Translations under genes and position numbers: made by a program
In this document: in pieces, positions 25,711 to 33,812 of the stretch
How the letters are laid out: every line of letters starts with the position of its first letter
How positions within the stretch are numbered: the first letter of the stretch is position 1
Notes under the pieces: model-generated
What the model was told of the DNA's origin: nothing
Databases searched by the model: none
Seen by the model: only the letters and a program-made list of their open reading frames with translations
Assembly (NCBI RefSeq): GCF_019219095.1
Contig: NZ_JAHUWH010000008.1
Coordinates: 62,001-126,000, forward strand
DNA length: 64,000 bases
Reading direction: 5' to 3'
Source: Acidovorax sp. sic0104
GTDB lineage: Bacteria > Pseudomonadota > Gammaproteobacteria > Burkholderiales > Burkholderiaceae_C

Positions 25711-26637
25711 CTAGCCCTGCGCGCCGGGCGCCTGCCGCGCAAGCGCCTGCAGCCGCGCGGCCATGAAGTCGCGCAGTGCGCGCACCAGTGGCGTGATCTG
25801 GTGGCGGCTGGGCGCCACGAGGTACAGCGGCACGGCTTCGGTCACAAAGTCCGCACACAGCGGCACCAGGCGCCCTGCGGCCAGGTCATCCGCTACGTCG
25901 AAATACGACTTGTAGGCGATGCCCCGCCCGAGCACGGCCCATCGGCGCACGGCGTCGCCGTCGTTGGCCACATTGCGGCTGCGCACACGCACCAGCACCT
26001 CCTGGCCCGCCGTGTCCCAGAAGCGCCAGCGGTCGTGCACGTCACCGCCGAGCATGAAGCACAGGCAGGCGTGGTCGGCCAGCGCCTGCGGAGAGTCGGG
26101 CGCACCGTGGGCCTGCACATAGGCCGGCGCGGCACACAGCACGCGCCGGTGGTCGAGCGCCAGCGGCAGCGCCACCAAGCCGGAGTCCTGCGGTTTGCCG
26201 TACCGAAAGGCGGCGTCCACCGGTTCGCTGTAGACATTGGCCACTCGGTCGGACAGCTGCAGGCGGATATCGACGCCCGGGTGCTCGGACTGGAACGCAT
26301 CCAGCCACGGCAGGATGAGGTTGCGCCCCAGGTCGGACGGTGCCGCAAGCTGCAGCGAGCCCTGAAAGGCACTGGCCCGCCCGCCCTGCAACTGACCACG
26401 CACCTGGTGCAGCGCGGCCAGTGCGGGGCGGCAGTGCTCGAGAAACAGCGCGCCCTCCTGCGTCAGCCGCAGGCTGCGGGTGGACCGTACGAAGAGGGCC
26501 ACGCCCAGTTCGGCCTCCAGCCGCTTGAGCGCAGCGCTGGCAGCGGCGGGCGTGAGGTTGAGCGCCCGCGCGGTGGCCGACAGGCTGCCGCTGTCCACGG
26601 TGCGCACGAAGATATCAAGGTCCTGCAGACTTTTCAT
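25711..26637 (-). CDS. LysR-family regulator
   Basis: A 308-residue LysR-type regulator (HTH residues 1-60, SGSLSATARALNLTPAAASA). The effector domain (LPWLDAFQSEHPGVDIRLQL, VDAAFRYGKPQDSGL) belongs to the PecT/DsdC-like broad group often set beside oxidoreductases. It is divergent from a zinc-type dehydrogenase and followed on its own strand by the YqhD-type gene 135 bp away. Twin ATTTGCAAAT sites lie upstream. Confidence 0.87.
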   Translation of the reverse strand: MKSLQDLDIFVRTVDSGSLSATARALNLTPAAASAALKRLEAELGVALFVRSTRSLRLTQEGALFLEHCRPALAALHQVRGQLQGGRASAFQGSLQLAAPSDLGRNLILPWLDAFQSEHPGVDIRLQLSDRVANVYSEPVDAAFRYGKPQDSGLVALPLALDHRRVLCAAPAYVQAHGAPDSPQALADHACLCFMLGGDVHDRWRFWDTAGQEVLVRVRSRNVANDGDAVRRWAVLGRGIAYKSYFDVADDLAAGRLVPLCADFVTEAVPLYLVAPSRHQITPLVRALRDFMAARLQALARQAPGAQG

Positions 26638-26667
26638 GGGGAGGCAACGAAGTCGAACGCGGCGGTT

Positions 26668-26718
26668 ATTTGCAAATTTTCTTTGAATATGGATTCAACC
26701 ACCACCCTATTTGCAAAT
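26668..26718. promoter_or_regulatory. Twin ATTTGCAAAT palindromes (operator candidates)
   Basis: The perfect 10-bp palindrome ATTTGCAAAT occurs at 26668-26677 and 26709-26718, 41 bp apart centre to centre, about four helical turns, in the divergent spacer between the LysR and dehydrogenase genes. Same-face spacing and AT-richness in GC-rich DNA suggest cooperative binding by the LysR protein. Confidence 0.65.
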
Positions 26719-26773
26719 GACTCGATAAATCCGACCATTGGTCATTGCTTCACCACCACTCAGGATCTTTGCC

Positions 26774-27793
26774 ATGAAAGCCATCGGCTACACCCACCCC
26801 GGCGCCCTCGACCGCCCGGACGCCCTCTCCGACATCACCCAGCCCGACCCCGTGGCCACCGGCCGCGACCTGCTGGTGGAGGTGCATGCCGTCTCTGTGA
26901 ACCCCGTGGACACCAAGGTGCGCAAGGGCAGCGGACCCGCCGAAGGCCAGGCGTACAAGGTGCTGGGCTGGGACGCCAGCGGCATCGTGCGCGCCGTGGG
27001 CCCGGACGTGACGCTCTTTGCGCCCGGCGACCGCGTCTGGTACGCGGGCTCCATCGCCCGTCCCGGCACCAACAGCGAACTGCACCTGGTGGACGAGCGC
27101 ATCGTGGGCCACGCCCCGAAATCGCTGGACTTCGCCGAAGCCGCCGCGCTGCCGCTGACCACCATCACCGCCTGGGAGCTGCTGTTCGACCGTCTGCGCG
27201 TGGCACCCGGCAAGCAGCCGACGAACAAGACCCTGCTCATCATCGGCGCCAGCGGCGGCGTGGGCTCCATCCTCACCCAACTGGCGGCGCGGCTGACGAG
27301 CCTGACGGTCATCGGCACCGCATCGCGCCCCGAGACGCAGGCCTGGGTGCGCGAACTGGGCGCCCACCACGTCATCGACCACAGCAAGCCCCTGGCGCAG
27401 GAGCTGGCGCGCATCGGCCACCCCACGGTGGACATCATCGTGAGCCTCACCCAGACCGATGCGCACTTCGACCAGATCGTCGAGGCCATCGCGCCGCAGG
27501 GCCAGTTCGCGCTGATCGACGACCCCGTCTCGCTTGACGTGACGAAGTTCAAACGCAAGTCGGTGTCGGTGCACTGGGAGCTGATGTTCACCCGCGCGCT
27601 GTTCGGCACCGAGGACATGGTCGGCCAGCATCGGCTGCTGACCGAGGTGGCGCAGCTGGTGGACGCCGGGCTGATTCGCACGACGCTGGATCAGCGGTTC
27701 GGCGCCATCAATGCCGAGAACCTCAAGCGCGCGCACGCGCTGATCGAGAGCGGCAAGGCGCGCGGCAAGCTGGTGCTGCAGGGGTGGGACTGA
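26774..27793 (+). CDS. Zinc-binding dehydrogenase family NADPH:quinone oxidoreductase
   Basis: A 339-residue medium-chain dehydrogenase of the ZADH/quinone oxidoreductase type. The N-terminal GroES-like part has EVHAVSVNPVDTKVRKG, the Rossmann fold has LLIIGASGGVGSILTQLAA near 152-170, and no catalytic zinc Cys set is seen, typical for this branch. Likely reduces quinones or alpha,beta-unsaturated carbonyls with NADPH. ATG 26774 (MKAIGYTHPGA) is the family start. Divergent from the LysR gene and probably controlled by it. Confidence 0.87.
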   Translation: MKAIGYTHPGALDRPDALSDITQPDPVATGRDLLVEVHAVSVNPVDTKVRKGSGPAEGQAYKVLGWDASGIVRAVGPDVTLFAPGDRVWYAGSIARPGTNSELHLVDERIVGHAPKSLDFAEAAALPLTTITAWELLFDRLRVAPGKQPTNKTLLIIGASGGVGSILTQLAARLTSLTVIGTASRPETQAWVRELGAHHVIDHSKPLAQELARIGHPTVDIIVSLTQTDAHFDQIVEAIAPQGQFALIDDPVSLDVTKFKRKSVSVHWELMFTRALFGTEDMVGQHRLLTEVAQLVDAGLIRTTLDQRFGAINAENLKRAHALIESGKARGKLVLQGWD

Positions 27794-27850
27794 AGGCAAC
27801 GGGCCCCCAGGCGGTCCCCGACATCGGGTTCGCGGGGACGCAATAAAACC

Positions 27851-27880
27851 TTGCCATCGATACTGTATTTAAATACAGTA
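27851..27880 (+). promoter_or_regulatory. LexA (SOS) box overlapping a sigma70-like promoter
   Basis: TACTGTATTTAAATACAGTA at 27861-27880 is a perfect 20-bp palindrome matching the LexA consensus CTGT-N8-ACAG and its TACTG...CAGTA extension. It covers the -10 of a promoter reading TTGCCA (27851-27856), 17-bp spacer, TACAGT (27874-27879), the usual arrangement for LexA repression. The next gene starts 50 bp downstream (27931). Confidence 0.85.
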
Positions 27881-27930
27881 TTTGACGCGTGCAAGCCGCA
27901 CGCCCACCCCCACCACTTCAGGAGCCCCCC

Positions 27931-28347
27931 ATGCTGGACCACATGACTTTCCGCGTTGCCGACATTGGCCGCGCCAAGGCCTTCTACACCGCCGCCCTTG
28001 CACCTTTGGGCTACAGCCTGTGCTTTGAAGGCAACTACGGCTCGAACATGCTGGGCTTTGCCTACCCGGATGCGTCCGAGCCGGATGGCAAGAAGGCCGA
28101 TGTGTGGTTCATCGACGGCCCCTCGCCCTACGGCGGCCCGCCCACCACCTCGGGTTGCCACCTGGCATGGCGGGCTCAAAACCGCGCCCAGGTGGACGCC
28201 TTCTACGCAGCGGCCATCGCTGCGGGCGGCAAGGGCAACGGCGCCCCGGGCCTCAGGCCCGACTACCATGCGCATTACTACGGCGCTTTCGTCATCGACC
28301 CTGAAGGCAACAATGTGGAAGCGGTGTGCCACCTTCCGCTGAAGTGA
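27931..28347 (+). CDS. VOC family (glyoxalase/dioxygenase fold) protein, LexA-controlled
   Basis: A 138-residue single VOC unit. The two beta-alpha-beta-beta-beta modules begin MLDHMTFRVADIGRAKAFY and SGCHLAWRAQNRAQVDAFY, with metal-ligand positions at the first His (residue 4), the central His (GCHLAW) and the Glu of GNNVEAVCH near the end. The ATG at 27931 has AGGAG 6 bp upstream. Related proteins are annotated as glyoxalase/bleomycin resistance/dioxygenase but few have known substrates. The SOS box directly upstream predicts induction by DNA damage, which is unusual for this family. Confidence 0.85.
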   Translation: MLDHMTFRVADIGRAKAFYTAALAPLGYSLCFEGNYGSNMLGFAYPDASEPDGKKADVWFIDGPSPYGGPPTTSGCHLAWRAQNRAQVDAFYAAAIAAGGKGNGAPGLRPDYHAHYYGAFVIDPEGNNVEAVCHLPLK

Positions 28348-28460
28348 GTACCGGCATTGCGCTAATGTGTCGCACCCAGGCATCCCATTGAGCGCCGCAC
28401 CGCAACGCGGTGACAATGAGCGTTGTCCACAGCCCAGTCCGAACAGGAAACCGCCACCCG

Positions 28461-29003
28461 ATGAACCCCGACGAGCGAACCAACAGGCGTCCACTCAGGA
28501 AGGAGCCGCTCTACCGCAAGGTGAACACCACCGCGCACCGTGTGCACCACGGGCGAGGTGGCGACTACAGCGACGACCGCAATGCGCGGGCCACCCGGTC
28601 GGATGAAGCGGTGCGCAGCCCCATGCACGGGCGGCGCCAGCTGGGGTTGGACTACACCCCGCTTTTCAGGTTTCTGATCTCGAAAGTCGGCGCAGAGTGG
28701 GCCAGCGTGTACAGCGAGGCCGTGGCCCGGCTGGATCGCGCCGACCCCATCTTCTGGCTGGTGGCGCTGCGCAGCGATGAGCGGCGGCGTTACGTGTTGA
28801 TCGGGGAGTCGAGCTATTTCAGCGGCCTGTACGTGGACGATACCGGCACCTTGCAACTGGTGGACCCGGTGGTCGGCCCGTCCAGTCTGGTGCCCCGGTG
28901 CAAGTGCTGCACGCACACCTTCAATGGCACCCCCTTCACCCGGCCGTTCGCGGGTTTCTATGCACCACTGGACCCGGACGCAGACGACAACCTGAAAGAC
29001 TGA
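28461..29003 (+). CDS. Conserved hypothetical protein with CxCC-x-H motif
   Basis: A 180-residue protein of no known function. The N-terminal 60 residues are strongly basic and polar (EPLYRKVNTTAHRVHHGRGG), followed by a compact domain (GLDYTPLFRFLISKVGAEW, DPIFWLVAL, VLIGESSYFSGLYVDD) and the C-terminal motif PRCKCCTHTFNGTPFT, which looks like a metal site. I recall similar proteins in other bacteria but know no role. ATG 28461 (MNPDERTNRR) is preferred over ATG 28416, since conservation seems to begin near residue 12. It lies 113 bp after the LexA-controlled VOC gene and may share its transcript. Confidence 0.65.
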   Translation: MNPDERTNRRPLRKEPLYRKVNTTAHRVHHGRGGDYSDDRNARATRSDEAVRSPMHGRRQLGLDYTPLFRFLISKVGAEWASVYSEAVARLDRADPIFWLVALRSDERRRYVLIGESSYFSGLYVDDTGTLQLVDPVVGPSSLVPRCKCCTHTFNGTPFTRPFAGFYAPLDPDADDNLKD

Positions 29004-29109
29004 GGGCGAGGCTGCCGCGCCACCTGGCCCTCCCCCCTGATTGGCACGGTGCTTTTGCCTGCGGACCGGAAGACGGGATCCGGTCAGCGCAGAAAGGCCG
29101 GTCAGGCCG

Positions 29110-30090
29110 TCAGTCCAGCTTCACCCCGGCTGCCTTGATGATCTCGCCCCAGCGTTTGGACTCCGCCCGCGCCATCGCGCGGAACTGCTCGGGCGTGCCC
29201 GGCAGGGCTTCCATGCCGAAGTCGGCCATGCGCTTGACCACGGCGGGATTGATCAGGGCCTTGTTCAGGTCGCCGTTCAGGCGGGCCGTGATGGCCGCAG
29301 GCAAACCGGAGGGCGCAAGAATGCCCTGGAACGCGAACACCTCGGTGTTGGGCACGCCGGCCTCGGCCAGCGTGGGCACGTCGGGCAGCGCGGCGACGCG
29401 CTTGGCCGAGCCGATGGCCAGCGCCCGCACCTTGCCCGAGGTGATCACCGGCAGGCCGGCGGCCAGGTCCAGGAACATGCAGGGCACCTGCCCGCCCATC
29501 ACGTCCTGCAGCGCAGGCGCAGCGCCCCGGTAAGGGATGTGGGTGAGGAAGGTCTTGGTGCGGTTCTTGAACATCTCCATCGCCAGATGGTGCGGCGAGC
29601 CATTGCCGGGCGATGCGTAGTTGAGCTTGCCGGGGTTGGCGCGCGCATACGCGAGGAATTCCTTCACCGTCTTGGCTTCGAACGCCGGATTCACCACCAG
29701 CGCCAGCGGGAAGCGGCTGATGCCGCCCACGTAGGTGAAGTCCTTTTCAGGGTTGAACGGCAGCTTGGTGAACAGGTGCTCGTTGTAGGCCAGCACGGCG
29801 TTGTCGGCCGACATGAAGGTGTTGCCATCGGGCTTGGCCGTGGCCACCATCTGCGCGCCGATGTTGGTGGACGCGCCGGGGCGGTTGTCCACGATGATCT
29901 GCTGGCCCAGCGTCTGGCGCATGGCTTCGGCCACGGTGCGGGCCAGCACGTCGGTGCCGCCGCCGGCCGGGTAGGGCACGACCCAGCGCAGGGGCTGGTC
30001 GGGCCAGGCGGCCTGCTGTGCGGCGGCCCAGGGGGCGGCCGTGGAGGCGCCTGCGGCGGCCAGGGCGGACAAGAGGGTTCTGCGTTGCAT
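29110..30090 (-). CDS. Bug/TctC family tripartite tricarboxylate transporter binding protein
   Basis: A 326-residue periplasmic Bug protein. The leader MQRRTLLSALAAAGASTAA ends near AAA|QQAAW. Family marks are LRWVVPYPAGGGTDVLAR, VDNRPGASTNIGA, KLNYASPGNGSPHHLAMEMF and HIPYRGAAPALQDVMGGQV. These proteins bind carboxylates or aromatic acids; Comamonadaceae carry many copies, mostly without adjacent TctAB. It lies downstream of an FAH-family gene on the same strand, so its ligand may feed that enzyme. Confidence 0.88.
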   Translation of the reverse strand: MQRRTLLSALAAAGASTAAPWAAAQQAAWPDQPLRWVVPYPAGGGTDVLARTVAEAMRQTLGQQIIVDNRPGASTNIGAQMVATAKPDGNTFMSADNAVLAYNEHLFTKLPFNPEKDFTYVGGISRFPLALVVNPAFEAKTVKEFLAYARANPGKLNYASPGNGSPHHLAMEMFKNRTKTFLTHIPYRGAAPALQDVMGGQVPCMFLDLAAGLPVITSGKVRALAIGSAKRVAALPDVPTLAEAGVPNTEVFAFQGILAPSGLPAAITARLNGDLNKALINPAVVKRMADFGMEALPGTPEQFRAMARAESKRWGEIIKAAGVKLD

Positions 30091-30399
30091 GGGGTTGTCT
30101 CCTTGTGGTGACTATTGATTTGATAGCTATCAACGCTTGACTATCAAGCATGAGAGGCTGTTTTTATTGATATTCTGCACCTGCTGCGGCCGCCGGGGGG
30201 CTGCACACGGGGCTCGATCGCTCGGCCCCGGCTTCGACAGGCTCAGCCCGAACGGGTGAAGGGTGGGCCATCAGGCGCGACGCGAAGGACGCGCGGTGCG
30301 CCCTGCTGAGCAAGGCCGCTGCACATGCGCCCGCTACCACCACCGCTACCAACAGCCGCTGGCCGTGGCGAAGGTTGCAGTGGCAATGGCCGTCGCGGC
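30091..30399. other. 309-bp gene-free spacer with two family repeats
   Basis: Between the FAH and Bug genes. It holds the palindrome TTGATAGCTATCAA (30120-30133) followed by GCTTGACTATCAAGC, and a second copy of the GAGCCTGTCGAAG-type repeat at 30230-30260. The rest is low-complexity GC-rich sequence. The length and repeats argue against simple operon continuity. Confidence 0.6.
30230..30260. repeat. GAGCCTGTCGAAG-type repeat, copy 2
   Basis: GGCTTCGACAGGCTCAGCCC and the following GAACGGGTGAA match the right half of the element at 10211-10236, in the same orientation, differing at a single base in the shared part. Confidence 0.65.
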
Positions 30400-31419
30400 T
30401 CAGGCTGAGGCTTCAGGCGCTGCAATCGTCTGGTCGATGGCGCCGAAGATGCTCGCGCCGTCCTTGCCCTTGACCTCGATGCGGATGGTGTCGCCGAACT
30501 TCATGAAGTCCGTGCTGGGCTTGCCGTCCTGGATGGTCTCGATACAGCGCTTTTCGGCGATGCAGCTATAGCCCTTGGGCCACTCGGTGCGGCCGTTCGC
30601 GTCGGTGATGCCCTTGTTGCTCACGGTGCCGCTGCCGATGATGGAGCCGGCGCGCAGGTTGCGCGTCTTGGCCACGTGGGCGATGAGCTGGCCGAAATGA
30701 AACGTCATCTCGGGGCCCGCGTCGCACATGCCGACCTTGCGGCCGTTCCAGGTGGACTGCACCGTGAGGTTCACGCGGCCATGGTCCCAGGCGTCACCCA
30801 ACTCGTCCAGCGTCACGGCCACGGGGCCGAAGGCGGTGGCGGGCTTGGACTGGAAGAAGCCGAAGCCCTTGGCCAGCTCGGCCGGGATCAGGTTGCGCAG
30901 GGACACGTCGTTGGCGATCATCACCAGGCGGATGCCGTCCAGCGCCTGGTCGGCGCTGGTGCCCATCTTTACGTCGCCGGTGATGACGGCGATCTCGGCC
31001 TCGAAGTCGATGCCCATGGCTTCGCTGGGCACCACCACGTCGTCGCGGGGGCCGATGAAGTCGTCGCTGCCGCCCTGGTACATCAGCGGGTCGGTGTAGA
31101 AGCTCTCCGGAACTTCGGAGTTGCGCGCCTTTCGCACCAGTTCGACGTGGTTGATGTAGGCCGAGCCGTCAGCCCACTGGTAGGCGCGGGGCAGCGGGGC
31201 CATGCACTGGGCGGGGTCGAAGGGGAAGGCGTGGCGCGCGCGGCCGCTGTTGAGCTGGTCGTACAGGTCCTGCAGCTGGGGCGAAATGAAGCCCCAGTCG
31301 TCCAGCGCCTGCTGGAGCTTGCTGGCAATGCCGGTCGCATAATGGGCCGTGCCCAGATCGCGGGAGACGACAACCAGCTGGCCGTCGCGCGAACCATCTT
31401 TGTAGGTAGCAAGTTTCAT
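30400..31419 (-). CDS. Fumarylacetoacetate hydrolase (FAH) family protein
   Basis: A 339-residue FAH-fold enzyme. The N-terminal part starts MKLATYKDGSRDGQLVVVSR; the catalytic domain holds the metal ligands in MGIDFEAEIAVITGDV near 198 (Glu pair) and Asp in VMIANDVSLRNLIP near 228, followed by AKGFGFFQSKPATAFGPVA and IGSGTVSNKG near 290. Members cleave or decarboxylate 2,4-diketo acids in aromatic degradation. It is divergent from an IclR regulator, a common layout for catabolic genes. Confidence 0.87.
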   Translation of the reverse strand: MKLATYKDGSRDGQLVVVSRDLGTAHYATGIASKLQQALDDWGFISPQLQDLYDQLNSGRARHAFPFDPAQCMAPLPRAYQWADGSAYINHVELVRKARNSEVPESFYTDPLMYQGGSDDFIGPRDDVVVPSEAMGIDFEAEIAVITGDVKMGTSADQALDGIRLVMIANDVSLRNLIPAELAKGFGFFQSKPATAFGPVAVTLDELGDAWDHGRVNLTVQSTWNGRKVGMCDAGPEMTFHFGQLIAHVAKTRNLRAGSIIGSGTVSNKGITDANGRTEWPKGYSCIAEKRCIETIQDGKPSTDFMKFGDTIRIEVKGKDGASIFGAIDQTIAAPEASA

Positions 31420-31457
31420 GGTGGCAGGACCTTTGTCTCAGGGTGGTGGAGGGGTCC

Positions 31458-31514
31458 CTAGCGAAAATTACGCTGGGGTAAATTGATTTAACTAAACAAA
31501 ACTAGCGAATTTTA
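31458..31514. promoter_or_regulatory. Direct repeat pair between FAH and IclR genes
   Basis: CTAGCGAAAATTA (31458-31470) and CTAGCGAATTTTA (31502-31514) are near-identical and 44 bp apart, flanking an AT-rich core. They occupy the divergent promoter region and are the best candidates for IclR binding sites; the second ends at the regulator start. Confidence 0.55.
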
Positions 31515-31520
31515 GTGCAC

Positions 31521-32303
31521 ATGGACAAAGAACGTGCAGGTATTCAGTCCGTGGAGGTCGGTTTTGCCTTGCTGGAGGGGCTGACCCGCTCGCGCGGGCC
31601 GCTGATGCTCAAGGATGTGGCGGCCTCGGCCGGCATGAGCGCGGCCAAGGCGCACCGGTATCTGGTGAGCTTCCAGCGCCTGGGGCTGGTCACGCAGGAC
31701 AGCCGCACCGCCCGCTACGACCTGGGCCCGGCCGCACTCAAGCTGGGGCTGGCGTCCCTCGCGCGGCTCGACGCCGTGCGCCTGGCGCGCGAGCGCATGC
31801 CCGCGCTGATGGAAGGCATCGGCCACACGCTGGCGCTGGCCGTGTGGGGCAACCACGGGCCGACCATCGTGCACTGGGAAGAGTCGCCCCAGGCCGTGAC
31901 CGCCAACCTGCGCCTGGGCGACGTGATGCCGCTGCTCTCGTCCGCCACGGGCCGCTGCTTTGCAGCACACATGGCGCCCGAGGTGGTGGCCCCGCTGCTG
32001 AAAGACGAGCTGGCACGGGCCGTCAAGATGCGCCGCGCCGACCTGCCCGCCACCATGGCCGAGGTGAACGCCCTGCTGGTTGAGGTGCGCGAACGCGGCG
32101 CCGCCCGCGTGGTGGATACGCTGCTGCCCGGCATCGTGGCTTTCTGCGCCCCCGTGTTCGATGCCGATGGCCACCTGGAGCTGGGCATCACCACGCTGGG
32201 CTCCATCGCCACGTTCGACCCGGACTGGGGCGGCGCCATCGACGCGCCCCTGCGCGCGGCCGCCGCCCAGCTGTCGAGCGACCTGGGCGCGGGCAGCGCC
32301 TGA
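31521..32303 (+). CDS. IclR-family regulator
   Basis: A 260-residue IclR-type regulator. The winged HTH is about residues 10-70 (MLKDVAASAGMSAAKAHRYL), and the effector domain follows (LALAVWGNHGPTIVHWEES, LLSSATGRCFAAH, with GIVAFCAPVFDADGHLELGI). ATG 31521 (MDKERAGIQSVEVG) is preferred over GTG 31515. It is divergent from the FAH-family gene, its likely target. A DUF3108 gene follows 32 bp downstream. Confidence 0.87.
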   Translation: MDKERAGIQSVEVGFALLEGLTRSRGPLMLKDVAASAGMSAAKAHRYLVSFQRLGLVTQDSRTARYDLGPAALKLGLASLARLDAVRLARERMPALMEGIGHTLALAVWGNHGPTIVHWEESPQAVTANLRLGDVMPLLSSATGRCFAAHMAPEVVAPLLKDELARAVKMRRADLPATMAEVNALLVEVRERGAARVVDTLLPGIVAFCAPVFDADGHLELGITTLGSIATFDPDWGGAIDAPLRAAAAQLSSDLGAGSA

Positions 32304-32335
32304 CGCCTCACCCCGGTCCGGCAACAACGCACTGC

Positions 32336-33505
32336 ATGCCACGGCGCGCCCTGGTCCTCATCACCGCCCTGGTACTGGCCCTGCACTGGCTGGTGCTGCA
32401 CGGCGTGCCCCTGGCCTGGGACAGCCCCCAGCAGCCAGCTGCCGGCCGCATCTTCAGCACGCGCAGCGTGCTCACCCCACCCGGGCCTCCGCCCGCACCG
32501 GCCCCGGAGCCCACCGCAGCGGCCGCCGCCCCTGCGCCTGCGGCCGCCAGGCCCAAGCCGCCGGTGCGCAAGAAGAAGCCCGCCACGGCCGAAACCGCTC
32601 CGGCAGTGGATCCGCCACTGGCCGCGCCCGAGCCCCCCGTGCAGGTGGCAGGTGCCGACGAAAACGCGGCCGCCGCCATCGCAGCGCCCGTCCCTGACAC
32701 CACCCCGCCCGTCCCGGCAGCCCCTGCCTCGGCCCCCCAGGCCGAACCGCCAGCGCCCGTGGCCTCCGCGCCGCCGGCCGAAGAACCCACCACCACCGCT
32801 GCCGGGATCGACATCGCGCCCCCCGGCTCCGGCACCGGCCGCAACGCGGGCGCTCCTCCGCCACCCGTGCGCATTCCCGCGCCCACCCGGCTGGCCTTCG
32901 ACGTGAGCGGCCAGGCCAAGAAATTCGCGTACAACGCCCGCGCCGAGCTGCTCTGGCAGCACGACGGCAGCCGCTACGAGGCACGGCAGGAAGTCAGCGC
33001 CTTCCTGGTGGGCACACGCACCCAGCGCAGCGTGGGCGCCATCACGGCCCAGGGGCTGCTGCCCGAGAAGTTCTCCGACAAATCCCGCAGCGAGCAGGCC
33101 GCGCACTTCGACCACGCCAAGGGCCGCGTGACCTTCAGCGCCAACACGCCAGAGGCCGCCGTAGGCCCCGGTGCGCAGGACCGGCTGAGCCTGTTCGTCC
33201 AGCTGGGCGCCATGCTGGCCGCAGACCCCGCGCGCTTCGTGCCCGGCACGCAGATCACGCTCACCACCGTGAGCGCCCGCAACGCCGACCGCTGGACCTT
33301 TACCGTGGAAGGGCAGGAAACGCTGGACCTGCCCGCAGGCCCCACCCCCGCCCTGAAGCTGCTGCGCCTGCCCCGCAAGGACTACGACCAGAAGGCCGAG
33401 CTGTGGGTGGCCCCGTCCCTCAACTACCTGCCAGTGCGCATCAAGCTCACCCAGGCCAACGGCGACTTCGCCGACCTGCTGCTGCGCAGCAGCAGCGCGC
33501 CCTGA
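32336..33505 (+). CDS. DUF3108 domain protein with proline/alanine-rich linker
   Basis: A 389-residue envelope protein. Residues 5-22 (ALVLITALVLALHWLVLH) form an N-terminal anchor or signal; residues about 40-175 are a Pro/Ala-rich linker, as in periplasm-spanning proteins; the DUF3108 domain occupies about 180-389 (LAFDVSGQAKKFAYNARAEL, WVAPSLNYLPVRIKLTQANG). The function is unknown; the family is common in betaproteobacteria. It is 32 bp after the IclR gene but probably unrelated to it. Confidence 0.82.
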   Translation: MPRRALVLITALVLALHWLVLHGVPLAWDSPQQPAAGRIFSTRSVLTPPGPPPAPAPEPTAAAAAPAPAAARPKPPVRKKKPATAETAPAVDPPLAAPEPPVQVAGADENAAAAIAAPVPDTTPPVPAAPASAPQAEPPAPVASAPPAEEPTTTAAGIDIAPPGSGTGRNAGAPPPPVRIPAPTRLAFDVSGQAKKFAYNARAELLWQHDGSRYEARQEVSAFLVGTRTQRSVGAITAQGLLPEKFSDKSRSEQAAHFDHAKGRVTFSANTPEAAVGPGAQDRLSLFVQLGAMLAADPARFVPGTQITLTTVSARNADRWTFTVEGQETLDLPAGPTPALKLLRLPRKDYDQKAELWVAPSLNYLPVRIKLTQANGDFADLLLRSSSAP

Positions 33506-33812
33506 CGGACCCAACAGCGCGGGACGCAGCGGCGCCGCGCGCCGTGCGCCCAGGCCTACGCAGCAAAGGTGTTGCGTCCTCGCGCCACCGGCATCCCGCA
33601 AGGGTAAAAAAGCCGAACGAGCCCGGCAGCGTCACTTTTTCATGAAATACTGGACTGCAGCTCCGGGGCCGCACCCCGGGGCGGGCTTCCCCTGATAACC
33701 GGTGTGCTGGACAAGGCGTTACGAGCTTGCCAGCGCTCCTAGGAAGCCGTCTCGGGCCTTGAACTCTGCCAACCCGCTGTCATCTGACATTTATATCGAC
33801 AAGGGGAACACG
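33506..33812. other. 307-bp spacer upstream of DUF3567 gene
   Basis: No convincing gene. It contains a hairpin CCGGGG-CCGCA-CCCCGG (33663-33679), possibly the terminator of the DUF3108 gene, an AT-rich stretch with TTTTTCATGAAATA (33635-33650 area) and an AT-rich TTTATAT just before the DUF3567 ribosome site, so the DUF3567 promoter probably lies here. Confidence 0.45.

Noticed and set aside
24328-27537. A 1069-codon open frame on the plus strand
   Set aside because: It runs antisense across the DJ-1, YqhD and LysR genes, has the Gly/Arg/His/Val-rich composition of a shadow frame in GC-rich DNA, and resembles no family.
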